6,672 nt of DNA from positions 1 through 6,672 of the forward strand of contig CAMNFW010000115.1 in NCBI GenBank assembly GCA_946537565.1. The letters run 5' to 3'. The notes under the pieces were generated by a model. The model was not told the origin of the DNA and did no database searches. It saw only the letters and a list, made by a program, of their open reading frames with translations. This document shows positions 5,205 through 6,672 of this stretch, piece after piece (the stretch's first letter is position 1; each line of letters opens with the position of its first letter). The position numbers and the translations under genes are program-made. Source of the stretch: an uncultured Ruminococcus sp. GTDB lineage: Bacteria; Bacillota; Clostridia; Oscillospirales; Ruminococcaceae.

Positions 5205-6554
5205 TCAATCCATTCGGTTTTCCATGTCAGTATACTCACGCATGGGCGAGATAGCTTTGTAAGCCGGACGGATTATTTTATTGGAATTGATAAGCTCCTC
5301 GATACGGTGAGCTGACCAGCCGGCAATACGGGACACGGCAAAGATTGGAGTAAACAACTCATCAGGTATGCCGAGCATTCTGTATACAAAGCCGCTGTAG
5401 AAGTCCACATTAGCGCAAACGCCTTTATATATCCTTCTCTCTTCAGCGATAACCTCCGGCGCAAGACGTTCAACCATTGAATACAGCATAAATTCCTCAT
5501 GGCGGTTTTTTTCAGCAGAAAGCTTCTCAACAAAGCTCTTGAAAACCTTTGCACGGGGATCTGACTGGGAATAAACTGCATGGCCCATGCCATAAATAAG
5601 GCCAGTACGGTCAAATGCCTGCTTGTGAAGAAGCTTGCGGAGATAATCCCTTACTTCGTCTTCACTGTTCCAGTCCCTGACATTCTGCTTTATATCGTCA
5701 AACATCATTGCGACTTTAATATTTGCACCGCCGTGCTTTGGACCTTTCAGCGAACCAAGAGCCGCTGCGATAGCAGAGTAGGTATCCGTTCCGGAAGATG
5801 ACACAACATGAACGGTGAAGGTGGAGTTATTGCCTCCGCCATGTTCAGCATGAAGCACAAGAGCAAGATCGAGTATCCTTGCTTCCAGTTCAGTGAACTG
5901 CTTATCAGGACGAAGCATATAAAGTAGATTTTCTGCAATTGAAAGCTCCGGCTGAGGATCATGAATGAAGAGACTGCCGCCGAACTGTGAATATCTGTAG
6001 GCATGATAGCCGTAAACTGCCAGCACCGGGAACAGAGTTATCAGCTCAATGCACTGGCGCAGAACATTTGGGATAGAAATATCATTAGCATTATTATCGT
6101 ATGAATAGAGAGTAAGAACGCTCTTAGCAAGTGTATTCATCATATTATCGCTGGGAGCTTTCATAATGACATCTCTGGTGAAGGTAGTGGGCAGCGCACG
6201 AAAATCAGCCAGCAGCTTTCTGAACTCTGTAAGATCATTTTCTGAGGGCATATTGCCGAAAAGCAGAAGATAGATAGTTTCCTCAAAGCCGAAACGCTTT
6301 TCTTTAATGAAGCCTTCAACTATTTCTTCCACATCAATACCACGATAATAAAGTTTTCCGTCACCGTGATTAGGGTTTCCGTCACCGGTATTCAGCACTT
6401 TTATGGTGCTTATATTTGTCAGTCCTGCAACAACACCGTTGCCGTTTATGTCTCGCAGACCACGCTTTACATCATATTGTGAATACAGCTCCGGGTCAAT
6501 TTTATAACCTTCTATTGATTTTTCTGCCAGTCTGGATATTTCCGGAGTGATCAC
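5205..6554 (-). CDS. gltA: Citrate synthase (citrate/2-methylcitrate synthase family)
   Basis: This enzyme condenses acetyl-CoA with oxaloacetate to citrate in the cytoplasm. In anaerobes of this kind it mainly feeds 2-oxoglutarate and glutamate synthesis. The 449 residues cover the whole family length. Landmarks are YYRGIDVEEIVEG (69-81), LHAEHGGGNNSTF (234-246, His238), GPKHGGAN (271-278, His274), GMGHAVY (322-328, His325), DPRAK (332-336) and NVDFYSG (382-388, Asp384). His274, His325 and Asp384 match the catalytic triad of the E. coli enzyme. The start given is a GTG, but it has no ribosome site. GAAAGGACGG at 6581-6590 is 29 bases away and sits instead 5 bases before an in-frame ATC, which would add eight residues (IKIDYRFS). 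A perfect sigma-A promoter precedes it. No aconitase or isocitrate dehydrogenase follows. It could act on propionyl-CoA (methylcitrate), but no prp genes are seen. Confidence 0.95.
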   Translation of the reverse strand: MITPEISRLAEKSIEGYKIDPELYSQYDVKRGLRDINGNGVVAGLTNISTIKVLNTGDGNPNHGDGKLYYRGIDVEEIVEGFIKEKRFGFEETIYLLLFGNMPSENDLTEFRKLLADFRALPTTFTRDVIMKAPSDNMMNTLAKSVLTLYSYDNNANDISIPNVLRQCIELITLFPVLAVYGYHAYRYSQFGGSLFIHDPQPELSIAENLLYMLRPDKQFTELEARILDLALVLHAEHGGGNNSTFTVHVVSSSGTDTYSAIAAALGSLKGPKHGGANIKVAMMFDDIKQNVRDWNSEDEVRDYLRKLLHKQAFDRTGLIYGMGHAVYSQSDPRAKVFKSFVEKLSAEKNRHEEFMLYSMVERLAPEVIAEERRIYKGVCANVDFYSGFVYRMLGIPDELFTPIFAVSRIAGWSAHRIEELINSNKIIRPAYKAISPMREYTDMENRMD

Positions 6555-6575
6555 TGAAAATCTGTAGTCTATTTT

Positions 6576-6590
6576 GATCGCCGTCCTTTC
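6576..6590 (-). promoter_or_regulatory. Ribosome site of citrate synthase and in-frame ATC possible start
   Basis: GAAAGGACGG (minus strand, 6590-6581) is the only Shine-Dalgarno-like sequence upstream of the gene. It lies 5 bases before ATC (6578-6576) and 11 bases before ATA (6572-6570), both in frame with citrate synthase. The annotated GTG is 29 bases from it. The spacing favours initiation at ATC or ATA, or a mutated or misread ATG at the ATC position (ATC-AAA-ATA would be ATG-AAA-ATA). Confidence 0.6.
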
Positions 6591-6623
6591 TTTTAAAAGT
6601 TTATATAATTTTTATATATTTTT

Positions 6624-6652
6624 ATTATACTTCATTACGCTAAAATTGTCAA
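6624..6652 (-). promoter_or_regulatory. Perfect-consensus sigma-A promoter of citrate synthase
   Basis: On the minus strand TTGACA (6652-6647) and TATAAT (6629-6624) are both exact consensus with an optimal 17-base spacer. Transcription would begin near 6617 and give an AT-rich leader of about 40 bases to the ATC or about 60 to the GTG. No operator-like palindrome overlaps it, which suggests strong, largely unregulated expression, or control by something not readable here. Confidence 0.88.
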
Positions 6653-6672
6653 GTATTATTTTAAGCGAGGGG

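Noticed and set aside
2217..6554. One four-gene minus-strand operon
   Set aside because: The gaps are 155-230 bp, contain hairpins or inverted repeats, and each gene has its own ribosome site; the gene functions are unrelated.

Overview
The window most likely comes from an anaerobic Firmicute of the Clostridia, close to Ruminococcus and perhaps R. flavefaciens-like. The main pointer is a secreted esterase ending in a dockerin of the type used by Ruminococcus cellulosomes. Strong AGGAGG-type ribosome sites, moderate GC content, AT-rich promoters and the Clostridia-like sequence of the citrate synthase fit this. The species call is inference.

Layout: bases 1-1833 carry two plus-strand genes for exported proteins. 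The first is only the C-terminal 124 residues of a protein with a Thr/Ser/Lys-rich linker and a compact domain resembling colicin D/RelE-like (BECR) nuclease toxins. The second is a complete SGNH/GDSL esterase with signal peptide, N-terminal beta-rich domain, catalytic domain and C-terminal dockerin. Bases 1834-2216 are a non-coding convergent region with a run of GC-rich hairpins, terminator-like structures and a stretch I cannot assign. From 2217 to 6554 all four genes lie on the minus strand. In transcription order they are citrate synthase, an AIM24-family protein, a zinc-ribbon/DUF805 membrane protein and an aldose 1-epimerase-family protein. Gaps of 155-230 bp, each with its own ribosome site and often a hairpin, suggest mostly separate transcription units.

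Functionally the window mixes plant-polysaccharide deacylation (cellulosomal esterase), sugar anomer handling (epimerase) and central carbon entry (citrate synthase) with two poorly understood envelope or stress-type proteins. I see no evidence for a multi-gene defence or mobile system. The points most worth a second look are the toxin-like secreted domain at the left edge, the hairpin cascade at 1851-2029, the 15-bp tandem repeat that encodes the last residues of the epimerase, the structured inverted repeat at 3274-3382, and the citrate synthase start, where the only good ribosome site points at an ATC codon rather than the GTG.
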